Below are positions 37,001-46,079 of a stretch of DNA of 64,000 bases, in pieces. A program made the position numbers and the translations under genes. The notes beneath the pieces were generated by a model. That model had not been told where the DNA came from. It did not search any database and saw only the letters and a program-made list of their open reading frames with translations. Each line of letters starts with the position of its first letter. Positions within the stretch are counted from its first letter, which is position 1. Source of the stretch: Pirellulaceae bacterium (GTDB lineage Bacteria > Planctomycetota > Planctomycetia > Pirellulales > Pirellulaceae); NCBI GenBank assembly GCA_029243025.1, contig JAQWSU010000024.1, positions 62,001 to 126,000 on the forward strand, in the 5' to 3' direction.

Positions 37001-39767
37001 GACGCGTAACCGCAATGTCGTCAATGAGAAATTCCCCGGCGTCAAGCAAACCCACAAGGAATTCATTGAACGGGGCGGCCACATCGGTGACATCCGTAGC
37101 CGCTCGTTCACGATAGGAGTAACTCGTCCACGTCGATTGATATGACTCGTCACTGGCCGACCATGCCTCGGCACGAGCATTGTCCGACCGAGGATCGCGT
37201 AGTTCGAGACTCGATGCGCCTCCATCGGCGAATTCCGGCCACCGACCACCTTCGTAGTAGTGAACTTCGTCCACAAAGTTGTCGTTGTCGTCCAACAACT
37301 GGATGCGATCGTCGTGATTGCTAAGTGCCCCACGAAAGTTCCCCAGGATCTCGACGTCAGGATATTTCTCTGCGAGCGTCGCGGCATCTTTCGCCACCAC
37401 CACGTATCCGCCCGGATCAATCACCGTCGGTCGTGGAAACTCGAAACGTACCGCATCTCTCAATTCCCACCCTCCCAAATCGACGGGAACTACGCCGCGA
37501 TTATGGAACTCGATCCACTCCTCGTCGTTCTCCACAAACGGTTCGGCATCAGTCTTCGGACGAACCAAGTTAGCCACTGACATGGAGGCGCTAAACATGA
37601 TGTCCCTGCTAAAGGCTGATCCAAGATGCAACTCAACAGACAGCACGTTCGTGCCTGGCACGAACGCCGACGCGGGAATCTGGAAGGGACCTTCGGCCGT
37701 GGCATGATTGACGAAACCGGACGACTTAGTGTCGGCATCGACGTCTCCGTCAGGCATTCGAATCCGATGAATCTCCACCCCATTGAGATAAAAAATGGCG
37801 CCCGTGTCGATGAAATACATGAGCTCCAAAGGCGCATCAAGGTCCAGCTCGGCCGGCACGTCGAACTCGGTCTGAAAATAGTAGGTAAGAAACCGCGGAT
37901 TGTTTCGCCGAGGTGACGTCAAAAGAGTCTGCAAGGGGAACGGAAATTCAACCGTGTCGAACCCGATCAGCGCCTGTCCGACCGACCAATCATCCTCAGC
38001 TGTATAACTCAATTGAGCCCAGTCACGTTCCAGCTTCGCCCCACTGTCGTTGTAAACCCACTCGGAATCCATCGGCAACAGAGTCGTGTATTGGAACTCG
38101 GCCTGCCGGCGGTGAACCCTGGGCCGGGCTGCCGCATGATACATGATCTCGTTAATGACGATGTCCGTATTCCAGGCAAACTGATTTGCAGCAGACGGTG
38201 TGGCCACGCTGGGAAAATACCAGACGCCACCATGAACATCGGACCGACCCGTGAGTCGATCTGCGACCCGCTGTCCGTCGAAAAGTTCCCCGCCATCCGG
38301 TGAAGTCAACAACAGTAGATCGCCTGCCGCCGGTCGAAATCCCATTTCAGTATCGCGCACTACAATCATCCCGTCAGGCAGCAACGTTTGCGCAGAAAAC
38401 GCGTAGGATTGACCGACTCCATCTGGCGACAACAACCGCACGCCCGCAAGGTCCACGGCATGGTCGCCAAGGTTGATAATCTCCACAAAAAAAGAATCAC
38501 TGGTCGCGGCCGCGATTTCGTTGAGGACCAACGACGATCTGACGGTTGGCTGCTGACGCGCATGAGCGACGATTGAAGGTAGCATCACCAGATCAATGTT
38601 AGACACCGAACGATTAAGGCCGTGAATCGCCAACATGTTCTGGCCAGGCTGTATCAAGTCGCGAACGTGCGTGATGTCGAAACGAATCTGATGATTAGCC
38701 GAATGAGAACTGGTGGCGACCGATGACCAGTCCAAACGCTGCTCGTTGCCGTCACGGCCCGGAGCCCGGCCATGTGCAACCTCAATACCATTCAGATAGG
38801 CGACAAAGCCGTCGTCGTAGCTCATCAGCAGATCAATACTTTCAAACTGGGTGACATCCGTGGTCACTTCAAAAGTCACGCGCACGTACAGTGACGTACC
38901 GACACCTTGCATGGTGATCGCTGGCTGGTCATCCGGCGGCTGGTCAAGATCAAGACCCAGGTACGGTATGTCTTCATTTGTCTCATCAAAGCCCACACCG
39001 GTACTGCCACGTGTCCACGCCGAATCGTCAAAATCAGGCTTCGTCCAATCCAACCCCAGGCGACCGTCCTTGGGAACCCAAGCGCGAACCGGCGCGCCTT
39101 CTGCGAGCAGCGTTTCAATTCGGAAACTATCTGGCTCAATACGATTCATGCGGCCGGGCGTGCCACCCGGTTCGGAACTAAAGGACCAATTCTGCGGTGA
39201 GTGACTTGCCGCATTGGATCGTAGTTTTGCCAAACTGAACCCACTACCGTCGGGCGCAGCAGGCCAATCTCCTTGATCACCGTATTCGACGGTGTTCATC
39301 AATCGGTCGTCGTTGTTGAACAGCTGCAGTAACTCACCACCGTTGGCCAAGCGCCCTCTCCAAGGTCCTTCAACATGCGCCAAACCCGTTGTCGCTTTCA
39401 TCTCTTCCGGACTGGCAGCCACAACAAGCTGACCGCGGCCCGGTACAATCGTGCCATCGGGAAACGCATAGTCGACGCCACCGGCTAGCCGCCAGTCGGA
39501 GATATCCATGTCAACCGCCAACTGGTTGTGTAATTCAATCCACTCCAATTGGCCGTCTTCATCCGCGGGCGGATGATACATGATTTCATTGAACACGACC
39601 GTACTATCGAGTACACGCCGATCCTCCAGCCGTTCGATTTGACCACGGTGAAACCTGCGCAGATGTCGGCGCGAAAAGTCGTGCATGTGCCAATTCGATC
39701 TATGAGAAAGTGTGAGTAGCAGAACGACGGCGAGAATTAGCCTAATCAATCGCTGGCCAATTGTCAT
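34086..39767 (-). CDS. Giant CotH / lamin-tail / dockerin surface protein
   Basis: The protein has 1893 residues and is intact. The N-terminus has a hydrophobic signal (LIRLILAVVLLLTLS) followed by a basic stretch and the LEPR-like motif RLEDRRVLDSTVVFN, a planctomycete extracellular signature. Then come a lamin-tail domain (VVFNEIMYHPPADEDGQLEW), beta-sandwich modules with SYDDGFVAYLNGIEVAHGR, a second and third lamin-tail domain, an Ig-like module, a CotH kinase-like domain around residues 1180-1450 (VFYDVDVRLVGSRF, PNSGYKVKLHPDRAFYGVHD, LYLNEQFVNGSD, PLFWDCDLCG), another lamin-tail domain and a dockerin-like C-terminus (GDSNADGVFDIADLTKVF...GDWDGDGDFTSQDIVFAF). CotH-fold proteins phosphorylate protein or other targets in some organisms. 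It is convergent with the MFS gene and about the size of the broken copy at 25290. Confidence 0.92.
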   Translation of the reverse strand: MTIGQRLIRLILAVVLLLTLSHRSNWHMHDFSRRHLRRFHRGQIERLEDRRVLDSTVVFNEIMYHPPADEDGQLEWIELHNQLAVDMDISDWRLAGGVDYAFPDGTIVPGRGQLVVAASPEEMKATTGLAHVEGPWRGRLANGGELLQLFNNDDRLMNTVEYGDQGDWPAAPDGSGFSLAKLRSNAASHSPQNWSFSSEPGGTPGRMNRIEPDSFRIETLLAEGAPVRAWVPKDGRLGLDWTKPDFDDSAWTRGSTGVGFDETNEDIPYLGLDLDQPPDDQPAITMQGVGTSLYVRVTFEVTTDVTQFESIDLLMSYDDGFVAYLNGIEVAHGRAPGRDGNEQRLDWSSVATSSHSANHQIRFDITHVRDLIQPGQNMLAIHGLNRSVSNIDLVMLPSIVAHARQQPTVRSSLVLNEIAAATSDSFFVEIINLGDHAVDLAGVRLLSPDGVGQSYAFSAQTLLPDGMIVVRDTEMGFRPAAGDLLLLTSPDGGELFDGQRVADRLTGRSDVHGGVWYFPSVATPSAANQFAWNTDIVINEIMYHAAARPRVHRRQAEFQYTTLLPMDSEWVYNDSGAKLERDWAQLSYTAEDDWSVGQALIGFDTVEFPFPLQTLLTSPRRNNPRFLTYYFQTEFDVPAELDLDAPLELMYFIDTGAIFYLNGVEIHRIRMPDGDVDADTKSSGFVNHATAEGPFQIPASAFVPGTNVLSVELHLGSAFSRDIMFSASMSVANLVRPKTDAEPFVENDEEWIEFHNRGVVPVDLGGWELRDAVRFEFPRPTVIDPGGYVVVAKDAATLAEKYPDVEILGNFRGALSNHDDRIQLLDDNDNFVDEVHYYEGGRWPEFADGGASSLELRDPRSDNARAEAWSASDESYQSTWTSYSYRERAATDVTDVAAPFNEFLVGLLDAGEFLIDDIAVTRHGPDGATQLIQNGTFQNDVVGKPPAKWRIIGNHQGRVVKDPEDSGNLALHVVTTGPQAHVHDHLETTFVNDVTLWDGLKYEISFRAKWLTGNSQLNSRLYFNRVASTAILDVPQKTGTPGRTNSVRERNIGPTYRQFGHQPKIPTETQDVSISVDVTDPDGVNTVDLHWRIDGQDGGDWFMSPMVMSATNEFEASIPAQPSGTVVQFFVRAQDTLGLTTTFPAGGADSRALYQVDEGQRPVAAIDRLRMVLLSEDTEQLFAVVNRVSNRFVPLTLYHNDEVFYDVDVRLVGSRFIRPNSGYKVKLHPDRAFYGVHDSVRFDINGLSEIVKKQMINRAGGSQTSAYDDIAYLISPRHSGGMLLNLARYESLYLNEQFVNGSDGTKWELDVVTYPIRPSEKIPCPDNPQRECVDRESVKSDTVVNARVDIAVNTEVMRQRGDHPEFHRGQLLIKNSRVKDDFEPIVDLAKAIHLEGDELFAATNAVMDVDLWMRHYANQAYLGNWDTYGFGRAKNLRLYLRPSDDKFIPLFWDCDLCGISTAPLLMESDKFSRLDEIRDIPHNLRTYWGHMLDYMNRSFNEDYVARWASHYGALTNARDFNDVVPLIRQRNQDALAEIEAVIPQVEFRVSTPDGLHAGQTAIIQGQGWVNVRQIRLTGRQQPLSVYWPQTDTWETEVPLIFGENVLTLEAFDFEGNFIGSDTVTVVSDVQSPAFNSLRVSEIHYHPAGPTPAEMEAGHTDADDFEFLELVNVGDTTLDLSLVQLAQVTIDGERQGLAFDFATATIDILSPGQQLVVVEDIDAFRSRYGDHIPVAGQWSGGLSNRGETVVVTYHGQTLQRFRYDPAWHLATNGDGPSLQAIDAAAADLSLWNSAEEWRPSRSPMGSPGAADEPLAGDSNADGVFDIADLTKVFAAGKYDDGIANNATFAEGDWDGDGDFTSQDIVFAFTQGHFTVSELAAVVDQLHAARKLRLN

Positions 39768-39927
39768 GTTTTAAACGTTGTTCATCACCAACGTCTTTAG
39801 AAACCAACCCAAATGCCTGCTCCAAAGAGAAGATAATTGTACGTCAACGCGGGAAGACCGAATGTTCTGCAATGCCAAGAACGTTAGAATGGGCGATGCC
39901 AATTCGTGACATTCCTGGGAGCCTGAC

Positions 39928-40459
39928 ATGGCCGTATCAAATGGTCGTCTCATCACTGGTGCTATCCTAATTTCGACGATCGCCGTCGGTCCCGTTGCTT
40001 GGGGTCAAGATGCCGAGCAGAAGAACCAATACGAATCGGACGAGATCACGATCTCAGCGGCGACTGCAGATGAACCCAAACTCGAGCAAGTGTCTTTACA
40101 AGCGGCCGCAGACTCCATCGAAAAGGGTAATGCCGCTTGGTGGAACCGACGCAACTGTGTTGCCTGACATACAAGCGGTGCGTATGTGCTAAGTCGCCCC
40201 GCGTTAACGGAGCAACTTGGTCAACCTTCCGCTGAATTGCGGGACTTCTACGTCGAGGCATGCGACAAGTTGAAAGAAAAGGATCACGAAAAACGAATGA
40301 GCGGTATTTATCCCACGCAAATGGCCTACATCGCAGGAGGACTGGCCGAATGGGACTCACGTCACCAAAAAACTCTCACCTGATACCGACGCCGCACTTC
40401 GATTGATGTTCGAAATGCAAGGCGAGGACGGGTCGTGGGGCAAGACAGCGAGCGGGTAA
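39928..40459 (+). pseudogene. Truncated cyclase-repeat protein with broken heme motif
   Basis: The start carries a Sec signal (LITGAILISTIAVGPVAWGQ). The reading continues AADSIEKGNAAWWNRRNCVA*HTSGAYVLSRPALT. The stop is TGA at 40165-40167, where related planctomycete proteins have Cys: NCVACH is a CxxCH heme motif, so a TGC-to-TGA change destroyed it. The same frame then runs LGQPSAELRDFYVEACDKL...YIAGGLAEWDS until a one-base loss near 40351, after which the next frame gives KKLSPDTDAALRLMFEMQ and GEDGSWGKTASG before a stop at 40459. Squalene-cyclase-like (prenyltransferase) repeats should follow, so the gene is truncated too. Confidence 0.8.
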
Positions 40460-40562
40460 AAAACTGATCACTTTTCATAAAACGACAAGATTTTTGGATC
40501 CCAAGCGAATAGCAAGTTCAGCAACAACTTTAGCCCGTTGAAAATTTGAGAGGTCACCTGTT

Positions 40563-42221
40563 TTGATTGAGGTGGATTGCAAGAAAATTCTGGTGTCGAT
40601 TCGCAGCCTCACGGTTTTCGCTGCGATCGTGGTGATGGTTTGCGATTCGAACGGTCAGGTCCTGATTCGTCCCGACAAGCAGGTGACTCATATCACGGAG
40701 CCGCTGGATGAGTTGGGCCATGTTGATTATCTGGAGGCGATCAATCAGCGATATTCTCAAGGTGTGACCGCGGAGACAAACTGGACGGTCGCTCTACTTA
40801 AGGAGTTTGGTCCGCCACAGTCTCGCCACGATTTACTCACCGACTTTTGGCACCGCCTTGGTATCCAGCCGATCACGGCCGATCCAGAGCAGCCATTTCT
40901 GCAAGGCTATCGATCTGGGAACGAGTATTCTGAGTTAGAGCAGAAGGCATCTGAATCCTTCATGAATTCACGTGGCCCTTGGACGGTTAACAAGTTCCCC
41001 CACGAGGCGCGGTGGTTGGACATGCGCAAGATGGCGCTAGATCGATTAGTTGACGCTTCCAAACGACCGCACAACTACGTGCCGCAGGTGACCTCTGCTG
41101 AGGAACACGCGAGACGCATCCAAGAGATCCAGGACTTTTTTGATCAGCAGCTCCAATCCAAGGATCCTGGGGAGAAGCTGGGCGCAGCTGTTGGTGCGAT
41201 GCTCACTTCGAATATGAGACTGAGCGTTGCTCCGCTGTCGCGCCTTCAGGGTACGGATTCCGCCCAGTACGGTCGAGAGCTGGCGCGGATGTTGTCACGA
41301 AGAGCTCTACTGCGAATTGGAGAGGCAGATATCAAGGCCGCCCAATCCGACCTGCAGGCGATTCATCGCATCGGTTCGCTGAGCGGCCAGGGTAATCTGA
41401 TGCAATGGATCATGGGCATGGCCATCGGGGAAATGGCCAGCGTGGCCGACCTGGATATGGTGGAGTCTGGCAAATTAACGAAAGAGGAATGTGAACAGTA
41501 CTTGCTCTTGCTGAAACAGCTTCCCGCGCCACGCCAGGCGATGGAGTTGCTGAACGTCGAGCTGCGTTACCAGGCGTTGGACGCGATTCAATTTGCGGCT
41601 CTTCATCATGAAGAGACGATTCGACAACTGTCCAAGCTCGCCGACCTCGACAAGCTTGCCTTATCGCGTATTCAAGAGCTTGACTGGTCCGAGGTGATGC
41701 GGCGAGTCAATCGCCTCTTCGACGAGCAACACGATCTTTACAACTCGCCCGAGCGAAGTCAGGAGCTGATCGCCTACGAGGATTCTGAGCTGCAGCTGGA
41801 TCCGGAAAAGTATGCGACGATCTTGATTGAGCGGGCGAAGGAGGGGTCGGAGCAGCTGACGGAATTTATGGCCCAAATGTACTTCGAACAAATCTCATCC
41901 CGTTACTTGCGCCGTGTGGAGTCACGGCCAAAGACACGACGACGGGTGGTGCAGGCGGGATTGGCGGCCGAGCTCTATCGCTTCGAGCATGGGGCCTATC
42001 CGGAGTCGCTCGAACCCCTGAAGTCGCTGGTCAGTGAGCCCTTGGTTGACGCGTTTACTGGCAAACCGTTTCAGTTGAAGAGGCTCGAAAATGGCGTCCT
42101 GATCTACTCGCTTGGCTTCAATGGTACGGACGAAGGCGGTGTCGACATGGCCAAGCTCGACGGCTGGAGTGGAACCGGCCCGACTCCCGACGACATTTCG
42201 GTCCGTCTCGAGCGACCGTAA
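40563..42221 (+). CDS. Secreted planctomycete protein of unknown function
   Basis: The protein has about 552 residues. GAGAGG at 40548-40553 supports the TTG start at 40563; GTG at 40572 is an alternative. A signal-like segment (SIRSLTVFAAIVVMV) follows a few basic residues. The mature protein is acidic and largely helical, with several leucine- and glutamine-rich stretches (LKQLPAPRQAMELLNVELRYQ) and no recognised catalytic motif. The C-terminus (YSLGFNGTDEGG, TPDDISVRL) resembles a set of uncharacterised planctomycete proteins that carry a pseudopilin-like tail; I cannot name the family. It follows the dead cyclase-repeat gene by about 100 bases. Confidence 0.65.
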   Translation: MIEVDCKKILVSIRSLTVFAAIVVMVCDSNGQVLIRPDKQVTHITEPLDELGHVDYLEAINQRYSQGVTAETNWTVALLKEFGPPQSRHDLLTDFWHRLGIQPITADPEQPFLQGYRSGNEYSELEQKASESFMNSRGPWTVNKFPHEARWLDMRKMALDRLVDASKRPHNYVPQVTSAEEHARRIQEIQDFFDQQLQSKDPGEKLGAAVGAMLTSNMRLSVAPLSRLQGTDSAQYGRELARMLSRRALLRIGEADIKAAQSDLQAIHRIGSLSGQGNLMQWIMGMAIGEMASVADLDMVESGKLTKEECEQYLLLLKQLPAPRQAMELLNVELRYQALDAIQFAALHHEETIRQLSKLADLDKLALSRIQELDWSEVMRRVNRLFDEQHDLYNSPERSQELIAYEDSELQLDPEKYATILIERAKEGSEQLTEFMAQMYFEQISSRYLRRVESRPKTRRRVVQAGLAAELYRFEHGAYPESLEPLKSLVSEPLVDAFTGKPFQLKRLENGVLIYSLGFNGTDEGGVDMAKLDGWSGTGPTPDDISVRLERP

Positions 42222-42328
42222 ACGGTGGCGTGAACCAAGAGTTTGATAGGGGGTACGAGACTTGTTGCAAGGGATTTCAAATGTCTTTTCCGGCACATTC
42301 TCTCGGTCTTCGCGATTGATGAGCTACC

Positions 42329-43777
42329 TCAAGCAAATAGCTCATGCTTGACGTTGCCATGCACATCGGTCAGACGGAAGTCGCGGCCCTGGTAACGATA
42401 GGTGAGCCGGCTGTGGTCCATGCCGAGTGCATGCAGGATCGTGGCCTGAAGGTCATGCACATGCCATGATTCGGTCGTTGGCAGGAAACCGAGTTCGTCG
42501 GTACCGCCAATCGTTTGACCAGGTTTGACGCCGCCGCCGGCCATCCACATCGTGAAGGCGTCGATCTGATGGTCGCGACCTACGGCACCGTTGGGCATCG
42601 TTGCTTTTTGAGCCACCGGCGTGCGGCCGAGTTCGCCGCCCCAGATGACCAGTGTCTCGTCGAGCAGTCCGCGATTGGCCAAATCGGTGACGAGCGCCGC
42701 GGACGATTGATCGACTTGCCTGCATTGGTGCGGCAGACCGCCGGCGATGTTAGTGTGGTGATCCCAGTCACCATGGAAAAGCTGAACGAACCGCACACCT
42801 CGCTCCACCAACCGCCTCGCGAACAGGCAATTACGGGCAAACGACGATCGGCCGGGATCCTCGACGCCGTACATGTCGAGCGTTTCGGTTGTTTCTTGTG
42901 AAAGATCCAACAGCTCGGGTGCGGCAGTCTGCATTCGGAATGCAAGTTCGTAGGATGCGATTCGAGCGGCGATCTCATCGTCGCCCGTCGTTTGCAGGTT
43001 CAACAGATTGAGTCGATTGATGGCGTCGATGGATTCGCGTTGCTGGTCGGCAGAAAATCCGGGCGGGCTCGAAAGATTCAGAATTGGATCACCGGATGAA
43101 CGCAAAGGAGTGCCCTGATAGCGTGACGGCAAAAAGCCGTTGTCGTAGTTGGCACTCTTCGAGCGCGGACGCATGCCCGTTCGTAAGACGGCAAAGGCAG
43201 GCAGGTCTTTGCTTTCGCTGCCTAGTCCGTAGGTCACCCAACTGCCGATGCTTGGGTTGCCGAACCGCCGCGAACCTGTGTTAATTTGCAGTTCGGCAAA
43301 CATGTGGTTTGTGTCGTCGGTCTTGAGTGTTTTGACGAACGCGAGTTGGTCAACGATCGCGGCGGTGTGTGGCAACAATTCAGAGACGGTCGCGCCGCAT
43401 TGGCCATGCTGAGCGAATCGCCAGGGTGAGCCCATTAAGCTGGGACGTTTCTCTTGGATCTGCGCAAACTGGCCCGGACGCAGATACGATTCGGGCATCG
43501 GCTCACCCGAACGACGGATCAATTCCTTTTTGGGGTCGAACAGATCGATCTGACTCGGCCCACCAATCATGAACAGAAAGATGACCGACTTAGCACGTGC
43601 GGGAAAGTGTGGCGCTCGGACGGTGTTGGATGATTCGTTGGCCTGGACTTCATTTCCTAGCAACGATGCAAGCGCCCACGGTGCGAGGCTCAGCCCGGTC
43701 GTACCGAAAAACTGACGGCGGCTTTGGCAGAATTCTTGCACGCTGATGCGGTCCTTACTGACGAGTAATCGTTTCAT
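42329..43777 (-). CDS. DUF1501 family protein, second copy
   Basis: The protein has 482 residues from the ATG at 43777. The N-terminus has a Tat-like signal (SRRQFFGTTGLSLAPWALASL). DUF1501 blocks are present: VIFLFMIGGPSQIDLFDPK, FVQLFHGDWDHH, VIWGGELGRTP, GRDHQIDAFTMWMAGGG and the C-terminal LHALGMDHSRLTYRYQGRDFRLTDV. The start overlaps the 3' end of the upstream PSD1 gene by 23 bases, so translation is likely coupled. It belongs to the 'HGDWDHH' type that pairs with PSCyt1-PSD1 proteins, unlike the shorter copy at 3899 which pairs with a DUF1549/1553 gene of another architecture. Confidence 0.92.
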   Translation of the reverse strand: MKRLLVSKDRISVQEFCQSRRQFFGTTGLSLAPWALASLLGNEVQANESSNTVRAPHFPARAKSVIFLFMIGGPSQIDLFDPKKELIRRSGEPMPESYLRPGQFAQIQEKRPSLMGSPWRFAQHGQCGATVSELLPHTAAIVDQLAFVKTLKTDDTNHMFAELQINTGSRRFGNPSIGSWVTYGLGSESKDLPAFAVLRTGMRPRSKSANYDNGFLPSRYQGTPLRSSGDPILNLSSPPGFSADQQRESIDAINRLNLLNLQTTGDDEIAARIASYELAFRMQTAAPELLDLSQETTETLDMYGVEDPGRSSFARNCLFARRLVERGVRFVQLFHGDWDHHTNIAGGLPHQCRQVDQSSAALVTDLANRGLLDETLVIWGGELGRTPVAQKATMPNGAVGRDHQIDAFTMWMAGGGVKPGQTIGGTDELGFLPTTESWHVHDLQATILHALGMDHSRLTYRYQGRDFRLTDVHGNVKHELFA

Positions 43778-46079
43778 CCAGGTTCAATATGACGCGACAC
43801 ACGGCGATCCAAGCAGCCTGGCGGTATGGCAAGACACTTGGCAGCGCCGCTGACCCGACAACCTCCGCGACGTCTTCCGGTCTGGTCTCAAATGTGGCCA
43901 CCTGTTCGGCGAGCAACTCTCTCGCGATGTCGAGCTCTTCGGTTTGGGGATTACGTGAGAGGCAGTGACGAAACAACGACACAAGCCGTTGGTCGTCCGA
44001 CGGCGCGTCCTCTTCCAGCACGCGCGTGGCCAGCGCACGAGCACATTCGACAAACGCCGGGTCATTGAGCAGTGTGAGCGCCTGGACGGGAACATTCGAC
44101 CGATCGCGACCCGCGCAGGCGGTGACCAGGTCCGGTGCGTCGAACAGCGGCAACATCGGATGTGGTGTCAGTCGCCAGACCCAGGTGTACAGGCCGCGTC
44201 GGTAGCGGTCCTCGCCTTCGCTGATCGTCCATGTCGCTGGCGTGGCCCGATTGTTGAGAATGCCGTCGGGTTGATAGGGAAAGACACTCGGCCCACCAAT
44301 GCGGTGTTGTTGCAGACCGCTGACGGAAAGCGAAACGTCGCGAATGATCTCCGCTTCCAACCGCAACCGCCTTTGCCGGGCGAGCCGAAGATTACTTGGA
44401 TCGACGAGAGCAAGATCAGGCCGACGGGCCGATGACTGGCGGTAAGTTGCCGATGTGACGATCAGGCGATGCAGATGTTTGAGGCTCCAGCCGCTGGAGA
44501 TGAATTCACTGGCCAGCCAATCCAGTAGCTCGGGATGTGTCGGCGGCGGGGTCTGCATGCCAAAGTCAGTCACGGTGTCGACCAACCCTCGACCGAAGTA
44601 CCGCTGCCAAACTCGATTCACAGTGACACGAGCCGTGAGTGGATTTTGCTCGTTAACGATCCATTCGGCCAGATCCATCCGGTCGTACGATTCGGCCTCT
44701 GGGAGCGAGTGCAAAAACTCCGGCACTGCCGGAGTGACCTGCTCACCCGATTGAGCGTGGTCGCCGCGCACGAAAATGTGTGTCGGTTGCGACGCCGTCT
44801 TCATTACCAGTGACGTAGGTATCTTTGGCATTTGTTCTTTGAGCTTGGTAATAGCCGCTTCGAGATCGGATCGCTCGGCGTCTTCGTCCGATGAGCTATT
44901 CTTGCCAAGCTGTTTTTCGAGTTGATCAATCTCGGCTTGAATCGAATCACGCTGCGCAATCTGCTCGGGGGGCCCTAAATCGAGTGGATGAACAGCTGCC
45001 TCGTTGAAAAACGCATAGAGCTGGTAATATTCGCGCTGCGTAAGGGGGTCGGTTTTGTGATCGTGGCATTGTCCGCATTCGAGCGTCAGACCAAGTAGCA
45101 CGCTGCCGGTTGTGTTGACACGATCGATGACCGATTCCCAGCGAACACCGGGATCGAGCATCGCGTTGCAGTGGAACCCGGTGGCGATCTGTTGCTCGAC
45201 ACTGGCATTCCGGATGAGGTCGCCGGCGAGCTGTTCAACAACAAACTCGTCAAATGGCATGTCGCGATTCAGCGCACCGATCACCCAATCTCGGTAACGC
45301 CAGATCTCGCGCGGTCGGTCCAATTCGTAACCGCTGCTGTCAGCGTAACGAGCAAGATCGAGCCAGTGGCGCGCCCAACGTTCGCCATAGTGTGGCGACA
45401 CCAAGAGCTGATCGACGAGACGCTTGTAGACGTTGGGGACGTCATCGGTGACGAATGATGCGACGTCGGCCCACGTTGGTGCGAGTCCGAGCAGATCCAA
45501 CGACAGTCGACGGATCAAGGTTTCCGGTGCGGCCTCGGGCGAGGGTCTGAGTCCGTCGTGTTCTAAGCGAGCGAGAACAAAATGATCGATCGCGTTCTGT
45601 GGCCATGCCGCATTCTTGACCGCTGGAATCGCCGGTCGACTAATCGGCTGAAATGCCCAATGATCCGACGCGACCGGGGGCCTTTCAGGTTGTCCGGTGG
45701 CACCCTCGTCGATCCAACGTCGCAACAGCGCGAGCTCTTCGTCGCTGAGTGGGTGAGCCTCCGGCGGCATACGCTCGTCGTCGTCGGTTGATATCACACG
45801 GCGGATGAGTTCACTCTTGTCGGCGTCGCCCGGCAAGACGACTCGCTCGGAAACGCGAATATCCAGTCTCAGATCCGCCTCCTGGTTGTTGGAGCCGTGG
45901 CAGCGCAAACAACGGGAGATGAGGATCGGCCGAATGTGTTGCGCGTAGCTGATGCGACTGTTCGCTTTATCATGAGCAACGTCGTCGCAGATGGCCCGCC
46001 GCGATTGCCCGAACGACGTGAGACACAACAGCATCGTGACGATGGGCAGGTAGATTCGGACAGGGTGGTAAGTCGTCAT
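43755..46079 (-). CDS. PSCyt1-DUF1549-DUF1553 protein (PSD1 type)
   Basis: The protein has 774 residues from the ATG at 46079. The signal peptide covers residues 1-31 (MTTYHPVRIYLPIVTMLLCL). A PSCyt1 heme domain with C57-L-R-C60-H61 and RMPPEAHPL follows. DUF1549 (ALRRWIDEGATG..., IDHFVLARLEHDGLRPSPEA, WARHWLDLARYADSSGYE) contains CGQCHDHKTDPL, and a coiled region of about 70 residues (ISQLEKQLGKNSSSDEDAE-type) lies before DUF1553 (RVTVNRVWQRYFGRGLVDTVTDF). It is one of the commonest planctomycete gene families, function unknown, presumably an extracytoplasmic redox partner of DUF1501. Transcribed first, DUF1501 second. Confidence 0.92.
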   Translation of the reverse strand: MTTYHPVRIYLPIVTMLLCLTSFGQSRRAICDDVAHDKANSRISYAQHIRPILISRCLRCHGSNNQEADLRLDIRVSERVVLPGDADKSELIRRVISTDDDERMPPEAHPLSDEELALLRRWIDEGATGQPERPPVASDHWAFQPISRPAIPAVKNAAWPQNAIDHFVLARLEHDGLRPSPEAAPETLIRRLSLDLLGLAPTWADVASFVTDDVPNVYKRLVDQLLVSPHYGERWARHWLDLARYADSSGYELDRPREIWRYRDWVIGALNRDMPFDEFVVEQLAGDLIRNASVEQQIATGFHCNAMLDPGVRWESVIDRVNTTGSVLLGLTLECGQCHDHKTDPLTQREYYQLYAFFNEAAVHPLDLGPPEQIAQRDSIQAEIDQLEKQLGKNSSSDEDAERSDLEAAITKLKEQMPKIPTSLVMKTASQPTHIFVRGDHAQSGEQVTPAVPEFLHSLPEAESYDRMDLAEWIVNEQNPLTARVTVNRVWQRYFGRGLVDTVTDFGMQTPPPTHPELLDWLASEFISSGWSLKHLHRLIVTSATYRQSSARRPDLALVDPSNLRLARQRRLRLEAEIIRDVSLSVSGLQQHRIGGPSVFPYQPDGILNNRATPATWTISEGEDRYRRGLYTWVWRLTPHPMLPLFDAPDLVTACAGRDRSNVPVQALTLLNDPAFVECARALATRVLEEDAPSDDQRLVSLFRHCLSRNPQTEELDIARELLAEQVATFETRPEDVAEVVGSAALPSVLPYRQAAWIAVCRVILNLDETITRQ

